Below are positions 33,119-44,381 of a stretch of 64,000 nt of DNA, in pieces. Each line of letters starts with the position of its first letter. Within the stretch, counting starts at the first letter, position 1. The notes beneath the pieces are model-generated. The model was not told the DNA's origin and ran no database searches. It saw only the letters and a list, made by a program, of their open reading frames with translations. A program made the position numbers and the translations under genes. This stretch comes from Euptelea pleiosperma. Lineage: Eukaryota; Streptophyta; Magnoliopsida; Ranunculales; Eupteleaceae. The DNA lies in contig CM068540.1 of the NCBI GenBank assembly GCA_035048495.1, positions 14,554,829 through 14,618,828 of the forward strand, read 5' to 3'.

Positions 33119-34300
33119 TTATCTATACTAAAGCTCGGTATTGCTGATGTGGCGCACTCTCCATCTTTTCTCCAAGGTGTTTTCCAAAAATACCCCTTCA
33201 CAAAGGTTATCAACTTAACCTTCTCTCTCACACATTTTGGCTATGTCTCTCCGTTTCCTATTTAGCTTTTTTAAAAACATTAATTAGACATTAACTTCGA
33301 TACCGTGTGGGTCCAGTCATCAATTGATACTTTACCAATTGCGTTTACAAAATCAAAAGGTTTCGTCGCTGAATGTTTAAATGTTACAAACTCAAAAGGA
33401 TATTACATAATTAATTTGAAATAAATTTACACTGTTCTTTTTTTTTTCAATCCCACGACCATCGTTTTTTGCAATATTTTTTCAAAAACACCTTTTACGA
33501 CTCTCCTCTCCCGTCTCTCCCTCTCTCAATGCATCTCTTCCTCTCCCCGTTCTCTTCCCCTAAAATCTTACCACAGTTTTAAAAGGATTATAACCCTTAG
33601 ACGTCATGGCCGTTCAACCGCACGCCTCCACCGTTCTCCCTTTGCCTGCCGTTGTCTCCTCTTCAGTTCGACACTGCTGAGGTGGCACTCAACTGTGGTG
33701 CTCCGCGCAAGGACAAAGCTTCAACATAAAGATGAACAAAACAGAACAGAAAGAAAGAAGAAGAACAAACGGGTTAGTTTTCAATTTTAGTTACTTCCAC
33801 TATAGCCCCTCCTTTCAATTCTATTTCTTCTTTTTTGGTATTTTTTTTATCCAAATAAATGGAGGGCCAGGGAAAAACACTTAACTATCAAAACAATCAA
33901 AACGCAATAAAATGAACCAATGCCATGAAACCAATTCAATCCATCTCATAGTCACCAAACCACACAAACCCAGTTCAAATTAACCAAAATCCAGACCCGA
34001 AAAGTCATAATATCAAATATCCACAAAGCAAAACCTTGCAAAAAATGGTGTATAACCGAAGAAGAAGGGAAACCCCCGTGAAAGAATAGAATACGAACCA
34101 TTTATCAACCCGATGCTAGATTCTTCAGTGTTGATGTTGTAAAGAACGCATTTGTAGCAGATTCGGACTTCGATGCCAAGCTAATCAATCTGCCGATATA
34201 TGAATCGGCTGACCCACCAGTCTCGAGGCCTCTGCTGCTATGGTTTCTTTGCCGTAGAAGCAGAGCGCTAGAGAGCATGCAAACAACTCAATCCGGAGTT
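33119..34300. other. Gene-poor segment with a Helitron-like left border
   Basis: At 33119 the sequence TCTATACTAAAGC resembles the 5' end of many plant Helitrons (TCTATACTA...AAG). No CTRR-type 3' end with a hairpin was found nearby, so the element is only a possibility. The rest (33119-34430) has pyrimidine-rich tracts and a T-run at 34300-34314, and no supported gene. Confidence 0.25.
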
Positions 34301-34429
34301 TTTTTTTTTTTTTGGGGTTGTTGTAATCAACTCAATCCGTAGTTTACATTTGTTGTTCTTTTCCCTTTTCTACATAGAGAAACTTTGATGTAAAGGCCAC
34401 ACGTCATATTTTGATGTCCACAGTCCACC

Positions 34430-34680
34430 ACCAAAAGCCACATGGAACTCTCTTTCAGGCCCACTGACCCTTTGGATTTTCGGTCTCCGTCAGTAGATTT
34501 ACTGCAAGAATCAGTCCGATTCATGGTCTGCAAACCAACCATCGGCCCATTGAAAAATGTTCGAATCCAACTGCTAGAAATTACCAATCAAGCTAATTTT
34601 TTGTTTGGAGGCTCACTAATGAGCGGGCCCAACGTTCATGGTGTCGGTGGACCCGAAAGTGTCTTATTATACTAAGTACT
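34430..34680. mobile_element. Inverted-repeat MITE fragment
   Basis: Has the family's left arm (TTTCAGGCCCACTGACC, then AATCCAACTGCTAGAAATTACC and AATCAAGCTAATTTTT) and the tail GCGGGCCCAACGTTCATGGT with GGACCCGAAAGTGTC. This matches the tail of copies at 32300 and 42570. Confidence 0.4.
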
Positions 34681-35124
34681 ACTGGGAATGACGTAAGTGT
34701 CATTTTTTGTGTGTAATCAAGTATCTTTCTTTTTCTAATTTTGTTTTAGGAGAAATATGTCAAGTATGGGGTTCAAGCTCATACAAGAATTAGGTTCCTA
34801 ATATTTTGACTAAGGCACCACTCTTGATAAAAGAATCCTATTAATCTAAAAAACAAATCTACCCTTTCTAAATGCAAAATTGAACGTTCTCTAATCATAG
34901 AATAAGAACAACTTTGATTTTAAAATGAACATTTTTTTGTTATTGTGCAACTTATGGTGTGCGTAGTTTAGATGTGTTGTTTAGATGCGTGTGTATACGT
35001 ATGGAAATAGTGTGTGCAAATAATATCACCCTTTTAAAAAGGGTATTTTCTTTTCTTTCATGAGGAGGGCTCCAAGAAATTATATTGGGTGCCTTTATGG
35101 AAAAAGGTTGAATAGACTTTACTA

Positions 35125-35460
35125 CTGGACATTCGTCGCAACGGACCACAGTATGTGCCATATGGCGTACTCTTTGCGATCGCTGAACATATGGATATTT
35201 GGTCCAAACCTAGGTGGACCTACAGACAAAAAAATTAGCCTCATTAGTGATTTCTAACTGTTGGATTGGAGTCATATCGATGGGTTGATTTTTAACCGTG
35301 GAATTTAAGCATTATTTGGGGTACAAAGATCCAAAGGTTTGAAATCACTATTCAGGCTAATTGTTGGTATGTAGGTCCACCTAGGGATGGGCCAAACACC
35401 CATATGGTCAGTCGTCTCTAAGATTGTGCCATGTGGCTCCTATTGTGGTCTGTCTCTCAA
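35125..35460. mobile_element. Inverted-repeat MITE, complete-looking hairpin copy
   Basis: The left arm has GGACCACAGTATGTGCCATA, then GGTGGACCTACAGAC and ATTAGCCTCATTAGTGATTT. The right arm has GAAATCACTATTCAGGCTAA, then TAGGTCCACCTAGGG and TGTGCCATGTGGCTC with TTGTGGTCTGTC. The arms are inverse complements over most of their length, so the single strand would fold into a long hairpin. Confidence 0.55.
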
Positions 35461-36519
35461 AGTTCTACTCGAAAAGGTTCAACTCTATTTTGACTTGAAA
35501 GCTGCAAAACTTTAGTAGTGCATCTTTCACATCTTCATGCTTATTTCTAAGAAGATGGTACTTGAGACTCATGTGTGATGTTGATTGAATTTCTAAGAAG
35601 GTAGTCCTCCTTTGAGATTCATGTGTGATGTTGATCGAGGGCCAAAGATGCTACATTGTTACCATGTGTCTTAAAGTACTAAAATCAAGGCACGCTTTGG
35701 ATTACTTATCTCTTGAAATACATTGGAAGTTCAGAGGCTTTTTTAAGGTGGAGAAGAAACCATCTATAATAACTTCACGAGATTCCAATCCCAAAATATC
35801 TTTTTTTTTTCTTCTAAAACGTATGTTCTCCTTCCCAAAATGTTAACACATGTCTCTCTCCTCCACCTCTCATAATGTCTCTTCTTCTTCTCTACAACAG
35901 AATGTCACACCGTAGCAAAAAAATTCTCCACGGTAGAACATTAGATGCCTATTCATTAGAAGGTCGGACGTCAAGAGCAAAAGATGTAGAAGCAAAAAAT
36001 TTCTATAACAACACATCTGATGGCGAGAGCAAACTCTCTTTCCACTACATTATCACTAATCACCACATCGACCAGGTAACTTTTTCCCTCATCGTATATT
36101 TTCTCTCTTCTTTTGGATTACTTCTTAATTGCTTTTTTTTTTTCACGGTTTAAATTTTTCTACAAAATCCAATACAAAAAACATGAAAAAAATAATAATC
36201 ATTAGTTGAAGATTTCACAACTTATAATTTGCAAGATAGATTTCAAGTTCTCAGCATCCCAACAATAACAACGAAGTTAAATCATCATCAAACGACCCAA
36301 ATAATCCATCAAATATAAGTAAATCAAACTAACTTACATAATCATAAGTGTAATTAATGTTGATAGCCCATCCAATCAGATTAGCGCACCCACGCACTCA
36401 AAACGGGACAAATCTAGTCTACAACCATTTCCAGTGTTAAAAGTATGTAAACATCGCATCCACCATTGAATGCTCATTGAAAAACGTGTTCTTAATTCAT
36501 AAAATGTATTTTTTTTAAA
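35461..36519. other. Intergenic sequence; weak exon-like frame only
   Basis: An open frame at 35875-36076 followed by a donor-like CCAG|GTAACT lacks any recognisable motif. Around 36340-36430 the sequence (ccatccaatcagattagcgcaccc) is shared with 43870-43910, part of the diverged duplication set. Confidence 0.35.
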
Positions 36520-36889
36520 GGGTCGGGCTCCGTTGACAGATCCAAAATGACAGGGACACAATATAAGCAAGGTGGTACACTGTTACAGGATTGACCGCAC
36601 GGATGTTTGTCCTATCGCATGGTGGACCTACAAACCCAAAACCAGCCTGATTAGTGATTTAATCGCGTTGCATCTTTGTACCTCAAATACTTCTCAAATT
36701 CCCACAGTTGAGATCTGCCCATGAAAATAAGTCCAACCCAAAGCCTATAAATCACTAATCAGGCTGATTTTTGGTTTGTAGGTCCACCATGGGATAGAAC
36801 AAACATCCATACGGTCAGAGTCCTGTAACAGTCTGCCAAGTGGCTTATATTGTGTCCCTATCATTTTATCTGTCAACCGAGCCCGGCCC
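36520..36889. mobile_element. Inverted-repeat MITE with GGGTCGGGCTCCGTTGACAG ends
   Basis: Left end GGGTCGGGCTCCGTTGACAG and right end CTGTCAACCGAGCCCGGCCC are inverse complements. Inside, the TGACAGGGACACAATATAAG and CTTATATTGTGTCCCTATCA arms and the CAGCCTGATTAGTGATTT and AATCACTAATCAGGCTG arms pair too. This gives a nearly perfect 370-bp hairpin. A second copy is at 46863-47246. Confidence 0.75.
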
Positions 36890-37025
36890 TTTTCTAAAAC
36901 ATTGAATTAACACATTTTTCAAGGGACATCCAACCGTAATGACAATGTTTGAATACTTTTAAGTCTGCAAATGGTTGCAAACTAGATTTGTCCCTCAAAA
37001 CGTACTTCACAAGGAACCCAAATTG

Positions 37026-37033
37026 CATAAATA
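37026..37033 (+). promoter_or_regulatory. TATA box of small-protein gene copy 1
   Basis: CATAAATA about 80 bp before the ATG at 37114, followed by CGCGTTAAGATTTGCA. The context ATAAATACGyrTTAAGATTTGC is conserved upstream of all three paralogs (copies 2 and 3 near 41155 and 47464), which supports a real promoter. Confidence 0.6.
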
Positions 37034-37113
37034 CGCGTTAAGATTTGCACTTCAATTTACTCATTCTTGCATTCTAAGAAGAAAAAAGAAATCTAAAACA
37101 GACAAGAAAGAAA

Positions 37114-37281
37114 ATGGGCTTTCTATCATCCATTTTCTGCTGCTTTGTTAACTCCTCTCGCGTCTCCGGCAATGGTGACGGCCGGAAAACTCCCTCCAAA
37201 GAAGTCAAAATCAAACCCAAATCTGGAGCTCCTATTCCAGTTTCATACTTTCCCATCAACTCCAACGTTTCTCGCTTGTAG
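37114..37281 (+). CDS. Small conserved plant protein, MG-SSIFCC...GAPIPVSYFPINSN type, copy 1
   Basis: A 55-residue ORF, shorter than many ORF callers report. The N-terminus MGFLSSIFCC has Gly2 and paired Cys, the pattern of N-myristoylation plus palmitoylation, so attachment to a membrane is plausible. A Ser/Lys-rich middle follows (SSRVSGNGDGRKTPSKEVKI), then the C-terminal block KSGAPIPVSYFPINSNVSRL. Small plant proteins with a Gly-Ala-Pro-Ile-x-Val-Ser-x-Phe-Pro tail exist, but I cannot name a function. The start is set by the conserved ATG and the upstream TATA box. The open frame, promoter, and two paralogs at 41249 and 47557 that keep the same tail support it as a gene. The 3' flank is also conserved among copies. 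Confidence 0.65.
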   Translation: MGFLSSIFCCFVNSSRVSGNGDGRKTPSKEVKIKPKSGAPIPVSYFPINSNVSRL

Positions 37282-37567
37282 TTTCAAGAAACTGCTGAAG
37301 TTAAGCATTGGTTCCGATTTTTTAAAAGCGATGACAGGATGTTGAGGGGCTCTCATCACTACCGCCCTTAGCAGTTCGGCTTGGCTGGTATGATCATCCT
37401 CTTCAAATGTTAACAGTTGTGGGGGCCCACCACTGCAAGGTGGGCCCAGGTTACCGTACAAATTCATCTGTATCGGCCTCTAAAGGCTTACCACTCTGTT
37501 TGTATTCAATAATTTTCCTTTCAATAAAATAAAATAAAATGCGCTTTTTTTTTTGTACTCTTGTACC

Positions 37568-37934
37568 CAAGGTTAAAAATCGGCCGTTATAACGGATTTG
37601 GACCTACCCCGTTACGTTATGGACAGTTAAAATGCCCAGAAAATAACGGCCGTTATAACGAAAAAAACGGCCGTTATTTTCTGAAAAATTTTGTGAAAAA
37701 AACAGCCGTTATTTTCCATTTTTTTCCGTTATTTTCCATTTTTGAAATTTTGAAATTCAAACTTTAAAATTCAAAATTTGAATTTCAGCTCCATTTTTTC
37801 CGTTATTTCCATTATTTTCCATTATTTTCTCATTTTTTCCATTTTTGCCCCTGAGTGTTTTTTTTCGTTATAACGGAAAAAATGGCAACGCCCCCAGTCC
37901 GTTATACCGATATAACAGTCCCCTTTAAACCTTG
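37568..37934. mobile_element. hAT-like MITE with perfect 8-bp target duplication
   Basis: Starts CAAGGTTAAAAATCGGCCG and ends GTCCCCTTTAAACCTTG. Flanked by CTTGTACC at 37560-37567 and 37935-37942, an exact 8-bp duplication as made by hAT transposases. This is the family subtype most like the junction MITEs of the histidine-kinase array (AACGGCC...CCCCTTTAA). Confidence 0.85.
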
Positions 37935-37942
37935 CTTGTACC

Positions 37943-38208
37943 CAAGTGTTAAAAGGGGCCCGTTATAAGGGTATAACAGACTGGTGGCATTATTGTTTTT
38001 CCGTTATAACGGATTGTAACGCTCGTGGGCATAAACAGAAAATAACAGACATTTTTTTAACAATTTGTTTTTCAAAAAATGTAAGTCATTATTTTCGTAT
38101 AACGGAAAAATAATAGAAAATAACGGCAGTTATTTTCTGAGCGTTAAAACGGTACATAACGTAACGGGGAGGTCCAAATCCATTATAAGAGCCATTTTTT
38201 AAACCAAG
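37943..38208. mobile_element. Second hAT-like MITE, directly adjoining the previous copy
   Basis: Begins CAAGTGTTAAAAGGGGCCC immediately after the right target duplication of the neighbour and ends TTTTTTAAACCAAG. The interior is the TAACGG family type. The right flank CTTGACTC matches the left flank CTTGTACC at only the first four bases, so its target duplication has decayed or the insertion reused the earlier one. Confidence 0.65.
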
Positions 38209-38472
38209 CTTGACTCGCACTCTCCACACCATGACAGAGCATTGAAAAAGATTAAAATTCAATAGTTAATGGCAGATAGAGGTGTTAATATCAAAATTTT
38301 CAACATCATTCATGGTCGATCCCAATAGGATGAATCTACGAACTGTTGATGAAATAAGCAAGACCCTAGAATGTAAGGAAAATATAAAAATGTGGTAAAA
38401 CGTTTTTTTGTAAAATCCCTTTTCGATTTCGTCAAGCTGGTACGTGCCATGGGAAAAGTTTTAGTCTTTGGA

Positions 38473-38690
38473 TCATTTTTCCCTGTAGAACTGTGGAGCG
38501 CATAGAAACATACCACTTGGCACACCCTTTTTCAGGCCTATTGATATATGAATGATTGGCCTACGATTTGATGAAACTACACACCAATAATCAGCCTGAT
38601 TGGTGATATCTAACCATTCAATTTTTAAAACGTTTGAATCCAACACTTTGATCGAGCTTATGCGTTCCACAGCTCTACAGGGAAAAATGC
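38473..38690. mobile_element. Inverted-repeat MITE with CATTTTTCCCTGTAGAACTG ends
   Basis: Left end CATTTTTCCCTGTAGAACTG and right end CAGCTCTACAGGGAAAAATG are inverse complements over 20 bp with one change. The interior carries the CAGCCTGATTGGTGATAT motif of the wider family. Confidence 0.6.
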
Positions 38691-38881
38691 TCCACAAAGT
38701 AAATCTGTTACGTGCCGTTGCACCTCTTTACAAAAATTCACGACCGAATATTGTGTGTGAGCCTGAGGTGTGCCAATTTTTTATTATTATTATTTTTTTT
38801 ATTTTTTTTTTTTGCTGGTGAAAAGTTTGGACACATTCTGAAACTACAATTCACACAATAGTGATTAGTTAAAGTAACTTG

Positions 38882-39090
38882 TGGTGTCCAGGACTCCACT
38901 CCAAAAAGTAGGAGGTTCTGAGTTCAACTCTCCTTGGGGCCACCCCCTTGGAAAGAGTAGGGTAATAAGTGGGCCAATCCACATTAACTCTCCCAGCACA
39001 CTCTGGCAAGTGTGGAAGGGGTGACTATCGTGCCTTGCAGGACTAGTGGGGTGCTCTAAGAGGCCCAAATACCCAGGGTTTCAAAAAAAA
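38882..39090 (+). mobile_element. SINE (tRNA-derived type), about 209 bp
   Basis: A short element ending in an A-run (39083-39090), flanked by AACTTG on both sides (38876-38881 and 39091-39096). The 5' region has an RNA polymerase III B-box-like GGTTCTGAGTTCAACTC at 38915-38931, about 35 bp into the element. The 5' box A is less clear. It encodes no protein and would depend on LINE machinery. Confidence 0.55.
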
Positions 39091-39096
39091 AACTTG

Positions 39097-40400
39097 ATGG
39101 GTAGCTAGGCCATGTTGTTTGTCCCAGCACTTTAAACGCCACCCCAAATGTATGGGGCACATTCTCATTTGTTGTCCTCTAAGCTTGTGCTCATCCAAAT
39201 GACCATTTGTGATTTATGTTGTGCCCTGCATACTCAAACTTATGTTGGCGACGCTTACAAAAAATTTTAAAAAAAATAAGAACTTATGTTTGTTTAAGAG
39301 GATGGAACCAATATAAGGTTGATTATGGTATTTTAGTTTCCTTTCAGTCAACTTTGGGGATCATTCACCCATCAATTAATGATCTAGCATATTAAATTTG
39401 ATGTGACACAGAGGCCCAGAGAACAAACTTGAGTCTCTCTTCGAAAATAGCCCTAATCTGAGGCTAAAGTTGCTTGGACTTGCTCACATATCTGTTGATA
39501 ATCCTTTCTAAGAGCATCTCCAACCAGTTTCTTAAAAAAAAACCCAAAAAAAACATCTTCAAATTCGATGTTGGAGGCGCCCTCTAAAAAGTGTTAAACT
39601 CCAATCAACCCGCCTTCAAAAAATTATTTTCTTCAAAAAGATTTTTTTTCAAAATGACACAAAAAGTATTTAAAAATAAGTGGGGGTACTTTTGAAATTT
39701 TTGAAAGACAATACCGGTATTTTAAAAAAATTAATGAAATGAAAATAATAAAAATAAAAATTCAGAGAATGAAAAATATCATCTTTATAGTTGATGTCGA
39801 GAATAGAGATATAGAGCGGGGCTTTTAAATTTAAGGTTGGATATAGAGACTGATTGGAGTTGAATTTTGCAAAAGTACCATCACATATGAAGATGGTAGA
39901 CCATTAAATAGTCGTATAAAATATAATAAAAATGGTAAAATTCAAGATTTTCAAATCCACATGAATAGAATAATTTTCAAGCTTTTCTTAAAATTTGACC
40001 CAACGAAACGGCGTACCAAGTGCATCGTTTTATGTTGTGTCTGTGAATAACTCTACCACTTGGGCATATCGTAGGCATGAGCCCCTCCCAAGTGCAATGG
40101 AGGCTGCTAACCTAGACCATGGGCCTTGTTGATCACCCATTGACCCTATCCAAGTAAGTATATTTTTTTATTCTCTTATAGTCTTATTTATACAAGTCAA
40201 ACTCCCTTAACTCTCTTTTATATCTCTCGTATGGACTTAAAAGTATAAAAAACAAAACCGCTTGAACCCACACATCTCCATGTTTTATTTATCCAAAGGA
40301 AAAAAAAATAATTGAAACAAAACGTGTCTATTGGTTGGCTCAAGTCAAATAGTCTACGCGTTCAAACTAGAGCCTACAGAAACGGAGCCAACATCAGATG
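39097..40400. other. Intergenic sequence; possible weak MITE at 39512-39870
   Basis: Around 39512 GAGCATCTCCAACCAGTTTC, and around 39848 AGAGACTGATTGGAGTTG, form an imperfect inverted pair like the common plant 'GAGCATCTCCAAC' MITEs. The rest shows no gene. Confidence 0.3.
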
Positions 40401-40720
40401 ACTAAAACAATTGACCAATTGTTAACTATGGGTGAACCTAGACACCAAAAAGTATCCTAATTGGTGATTTCTAGCCGTGATCAAGTACTTAAAATATTTC
40501 TAGGGCTAGATATTGCCCCTTGTAAAAGCTTAAATCAACGTTTAGAAATGGCCAATCAGGCAGATCTGTATTGGGTCTATAAATGAGTGGTTCAAGCATT
40601 CATCAGTGAGCCCAAAAGGAGACCACAAGCATACTTAGTGTAGGTCTATCAAGCGGTGAGCCAAAGATTCAGGGTATCAAAGCCACTAAGCCACTAAGAG
40701 TGTGACAAGTTTCAGTTTAA
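40400..40720. mobile_element. Inverted-repeat MITE fragment
   Basis: Contains the arm GGTGAACCTAGACACC with TCCTAATTGGTGATTTCTAG and the opposite tail GTGGTTCAAGCATTCATCAG. Downstream (40740-41000) it shares the flank TTTATCCTGAACACG...CTCAACACTTGACAAGTACC with 32400-32500 and 42700-42810. Confidence 0.4.
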
Positions 40721-41248
40721 GGTAAAGGATGTATGAAACTTCTGAAAAAACCTTTCATACAAAATATTTCCTTCCCTAATTATTAATAGCAAAATTTTAT
40801 CCTGAACACGTACCGCTCGTCAAAGCAACCTCAACAATTGACAACTGCACCTGCAACCCCTATTTAGATATTTGGGTCAAAGCAGCCACAAAAATGTTGG
40901 AGACTGGGGGCGCCTCAACACTTGACAAGTACCCCTGCAACCCCTATTTTATATTTTTAAATTTAGGGCGACTGGGGGTCAATTTTAAAACCCAAAAGCT
41001 TGCTTAGGAAGGAAGAAGCATTAATTTCAAGGAGTCCGCCCCGATAGGAAATGGGGTGTGCGAATTTGCACTGGAATGGCTGTCATCATAAACGTACATA
41101 ACGATTAGCGCAACCCACGCAATCAAAACTTGCTACCCAAGGAACCCAAATTGTTTAAATACATATTAAGATTTGCATTTCAAATGTCACCACTCATCGT
41201 TTACTCGCTCTCTTCGATCGGTTGTTAAGAAGATAGAGAAGAAAGAAA

Positions 41249-41420
41249 ATGGGCTGTCTATCATCCATTTTCTGCTGCTTTGGAAGCTCGATCCTCTCGT
41301 ATGTCTCACGGTGGTGATGGCATGAAAATTTCCTCCAAAGAAACCAAAATCAAACCCAAATCTGGAGCTCCTATTTTAGTTTCGCACTTTCCCGTCAACT
41401 CCAATCTCTCTCGCTTGTAG
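41249..41420 (+). pseudogene. Small conserved plant protein gene, copy 2 (frameshifted)
   Basis: Homologous to 37114-37281 and 47557-47730. It starts MGCLSSIFCCFGSS but the span is 172 bp, not a multiple of three. A 1-bp indel in the Ser-rich segment (near 41295) sends the frame into a stop after SYVSRW. The tail frame (KSGAPILVSHFPVNSNLSRL) is intact from an internal ATG at 41301. The upstream TTTAAATACATATTAAGATT matches the promoter of the other copies. This is probably a recent pseudogene; translation from the inner ATG would lack the lipid-anchor signal. Confidence 0.6.
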
Positions 41421-41769
41421 TTTAAAGTAACTGCTGAAGAATATGATGTACAAAGAGATGAGCAGGTTTCGAGGGGTTCTCACTCTTGCCATTGGTACAA
41501 TCATCCTCTTCTGAGATAGCAGGGGCCGGATCCACTACTACAAGGTGCTCCCGTGCCCAGGTTGCCGTGATTCAGTGAGCCAGCGTGTGTACAAATTCAT
41601 GACTGTATTTGGAAAAAGGGGCTAATACTTGTTAAATAAGTAATTATTATTTAAGGGTCAAGGTGTGAGTCGTGTGACTTGTGGTGATGTAACAATGTAT
41701 TTTTTTTTCTAACCCTCTTTCTGGGGGCCAAAACTTTGTTGACAGTCCACAATATGATCCACATGGCAC

Positions 41770-42610
41770 GTTCTTAGTAGGGTTGCAACTTGGGCGGGCT
41801 CAATCCGAGCTCGACTGGTTCAACCCGACATTGGGCTCGGATTGGGTTGATCTCTTCAGTACTCAGGCTCAGGTTCGGTCCAGGTTTTTCCCAACCCGAC
41901 ATTGGGCTCGGATTGTGAGGATGATGTCCTCACCATAGAGATCATCCTCACCAAAAATCAGCCATTGATTCATCTTCTATGTGGGTACGCCAAATGGTTG
42001 TCAAAAATGGTTGTCCCCCGATCAAGGGATCAAGGTATGACTTGACTCATTAAATGCCTCTCTATTTTAAAGCCAAAACCTGGGATGGAGTACGCCATGA
42101 GGACCATAGTATTAGCCACATGGTGGACACTTACAGACCACTGACTGTATGGATATGTTTGTCCCATCCCTACGTGGACCTATATACAAAATATCAGCTT
42201 GATTAGTCGTTCTAAAACTTTTAATCTCGCTACCCCAAATAATGCTTGAAATCTATGGTTAAAAATCAACCCATGAAAATGAGTCCAATCAAATCCTTAC
42301 AAAATCACTATGCAAGTTCTTTCTGGGCCAACTAACAAAATCAATAATTGGTCCACTCCTTAATGGACCTACACACTTTAAAATAAAAGCCTGATCAGTG
42401 ATTTCTAGCCGTTGGATGTGAGCATTTTCTATCATAGGCTTTATGAACAGGCCTGCGAATGAATTAAAGCCCGTGATGAAAACTGCTCAAATCCAATGGC
42501 TATGAATTACTGAGTAAGATGATTTTTAGTGTGTAGGTTCATCAAGCAGTGGGCTAAACATTCATGGTATCATTGGGCCGGAAAGAATGTGACACGTGTT
42601 ATTTTAAGGT
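41770..42610. other. Cluster of MITE fragments
   Basis: A GGGTTGCAACTTGGGCGGGC element start is followed by a duplicated segment (CAACCCGACATTGGGCTCGG at about 41823 and 41894). Then come two inverted-repeat family pieces, about 42100-42330 (GGTCTGTA.. GTGGACCTATATAC, AATCACTATG) and 42330-42610 (AGCCTGATCAGTGATTTCTA with GGTTCATCAAGCAGTGGGC). The second piece belongs to the same subfamily as 32041-32345. Confidence 0.45.
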
Positions 42611-42816
42611 AAGGATATATCAAGCTTTAGAAAACAACCTTCCGTACAGAACATTTCTTCCCTGCAATTTTTTTTTTTTTTTTTTTGTGGTAGGCATTTC
42701 TTCCCTACGCGATAATAGTAAAGTTGATGGTGAACCCAGCTCTTTAAAAGCAGCCACAAAGGAAATGTTTTGTTGACAAGCCGCCTCAGCACCAGACAAG
42801 CTCCCCTATTTTACAT

Positions 42817-43106
42817 CATGGTTTAAAAAACGGCCGTTGTAACGGATTCGGACCTCCCCCGTTACATACGAACTGTTAAAGCGCCCTATTTTCTGGAAAA
42901 ATTTGAGGAAAAAACGGCCATTTTTTTCGTTATTTTCTATTTTTTGAAAATTTGATAATCAAATTTCGAATTTCAAAATTTAATTCCAGCGCCATTTTTT
43001 CCCGTTATTTTCCGTTTTTGCCCCTGAGCATTATTTTTGTTATAACAGAAAAAACGATAACACCCCCAGTCCGTTATACCATTATAACGGCCCCTTTAAA
43101 ACCTTG
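42817..43106. mobile_element. hAT-like MITE with near-perfect 8-bp target duplication
   Basis: Starts CATGGTTTAAAAAACGGCCG and ends GGCCCCTTTAAAACCTTG. Flanks are TTTTACAT (42809-42816) and TTTTAGAT (43107-43114), matching at 7 of 8 positions. The empty site is visible in the paralogous segment at about 32500 (CCCCTATTTTATATTTTTGAAATTT), which lacks the element. Confidence 0.8.
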
Positions 43107-43199
43107 TTTTAGATTTTTGAAATTTAAATATTTTTAGAAAGACAAATATTTCCATCGTTAAGGGGATGATAATGTTGCACGTCGTCCCAATGTTATAAC

Positions 43200-43732
43200 C
43201 AAGGTTTAAAAAGGGGCCGTTATAACGATATAACAGACCGGAGTCATTACTGTCTTTTCCGTTATAACGGATTGTAATGGACGGGTAAAAATGAAAAATA
43301 ACAGAAATAGCGGAATAGAAACGGTGGTAAAATTCAAAATTCAAAATTTTAATAAAATTCATAAAATAAATAACAGGCTTTTTTTTAACAATTTAAAAAA
43401 AATTAATGGTCATTATTTTTGTTATAACCACCGTTATTTTCAAAAAATAGCCATTATAAGAAATGGATCAGGCTCCAGGGCCTCCCTTTTTGTGCCCCCT
43501 CTTGGGAGTCGTGTTCTCCGCTGTGGATTTCCCAAAGTGATGCGCTCAGCGCTAGCAACTACCATTGGATTCCTGGGACCTACAGCCGATAACACGACTC
43601 CCGAGAGGGGATAAAAAGAGGGGGCTTCTGAGCCCCCGACTCATAACAGCCATTATTTTAGGGGCGTTAAAACGGTACCATAACGTAATGGGCGGGGTCC
43701 GAACCCGTTAAAAAGACTGTTTTTTAAAAGCA
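43200..43732. mobile_element. hAT-like MITE with a nested hairpin element
   Basis: Starts CAAGGTTTAAAAAGGGGCCG and ends in a degraded TTTTTTAAAAGCAAG. The family interior (GTTATAACGG, AAATTCAAAATT) is split near 43463 by a GC-rich insert that ends near 43645. Confidence 0.6.
43464..43645. mobile_element. Short hairpin MITE nested in a hAT-like MITE
   Basis: The left arm has GGGCCTCCCTTTTTGTGCCC and CCTCTTGGGAGTCGTGTT. The right arm has AACACGACTCCCGAGAGG, then GGATAAAAAGAGGGGGCTT with CTGAGCCC. The arms are inverse complements around a ~60-bp loop. It is far more G+C-rich than its AT-rich host element. Confidence 0.55.
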
Positions 43733-44381
43733 AGCTTAAAACAAAAAAATTTGTGGCCCTTTAAATTCTTGTGGTAGAAAAATTCTCAAATGTTCACACG
43801 CTACTTTTTAGTGACCAAAAGCTTGCTTAGCAAGGAACAAGAATAATGCAAGCCTCACGCCCCACTCGAGTTAACGTCGATAGCCATCCAATCAGATTAC
43901 CGCACCCACATACTCAAAACGAGTAAAACTTGCCTGACCACCTGTGGTGTGGTATCTACCAAACCATAGGCAAGGTGCTTGCCGCGTGGCTTACGTACGG
44001 TAGCAAGTCGCATCCGCACGAGCCATAAACTCATCCTCTCCTCCCCTGGTAAACCTGCTCAGGTTTGGTGAGAGCGAAAGAGTAATTTCTTTTTTTCTCC
44101 TAAAAAAATAAAATAAGGTAAAGTAACTCAGTTACCTTTTACGACCTATGGATCTTTACCGGGGCTGGCTCTACCTTAAGGCCATTAAGGCGGTTTGTCA
44201 CGGGGTGACCGACTTGAGCCAGATTTTCCCTACACCTGAAGGTAGGGTGCTCTAGAGGCTTATGGAAGACTCTAGAACATTATAGAAAACTCCAGAGGAT
44301 TCTAGAGAACTCTAGAAGATTTTAGAGAACTCTAAAAGATTCTGAAGAACTCTAGAAGATTCTAGATTCTGGAGAACTCTA

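Noticed and set aside
38882..38960. A tRNA gene
   Set aside because: A B-box-like motif is present, but no cloverleaf or anticodon arm can be drawn, and the sequence ends in an A-run with flanking repeats, as a SINE does.
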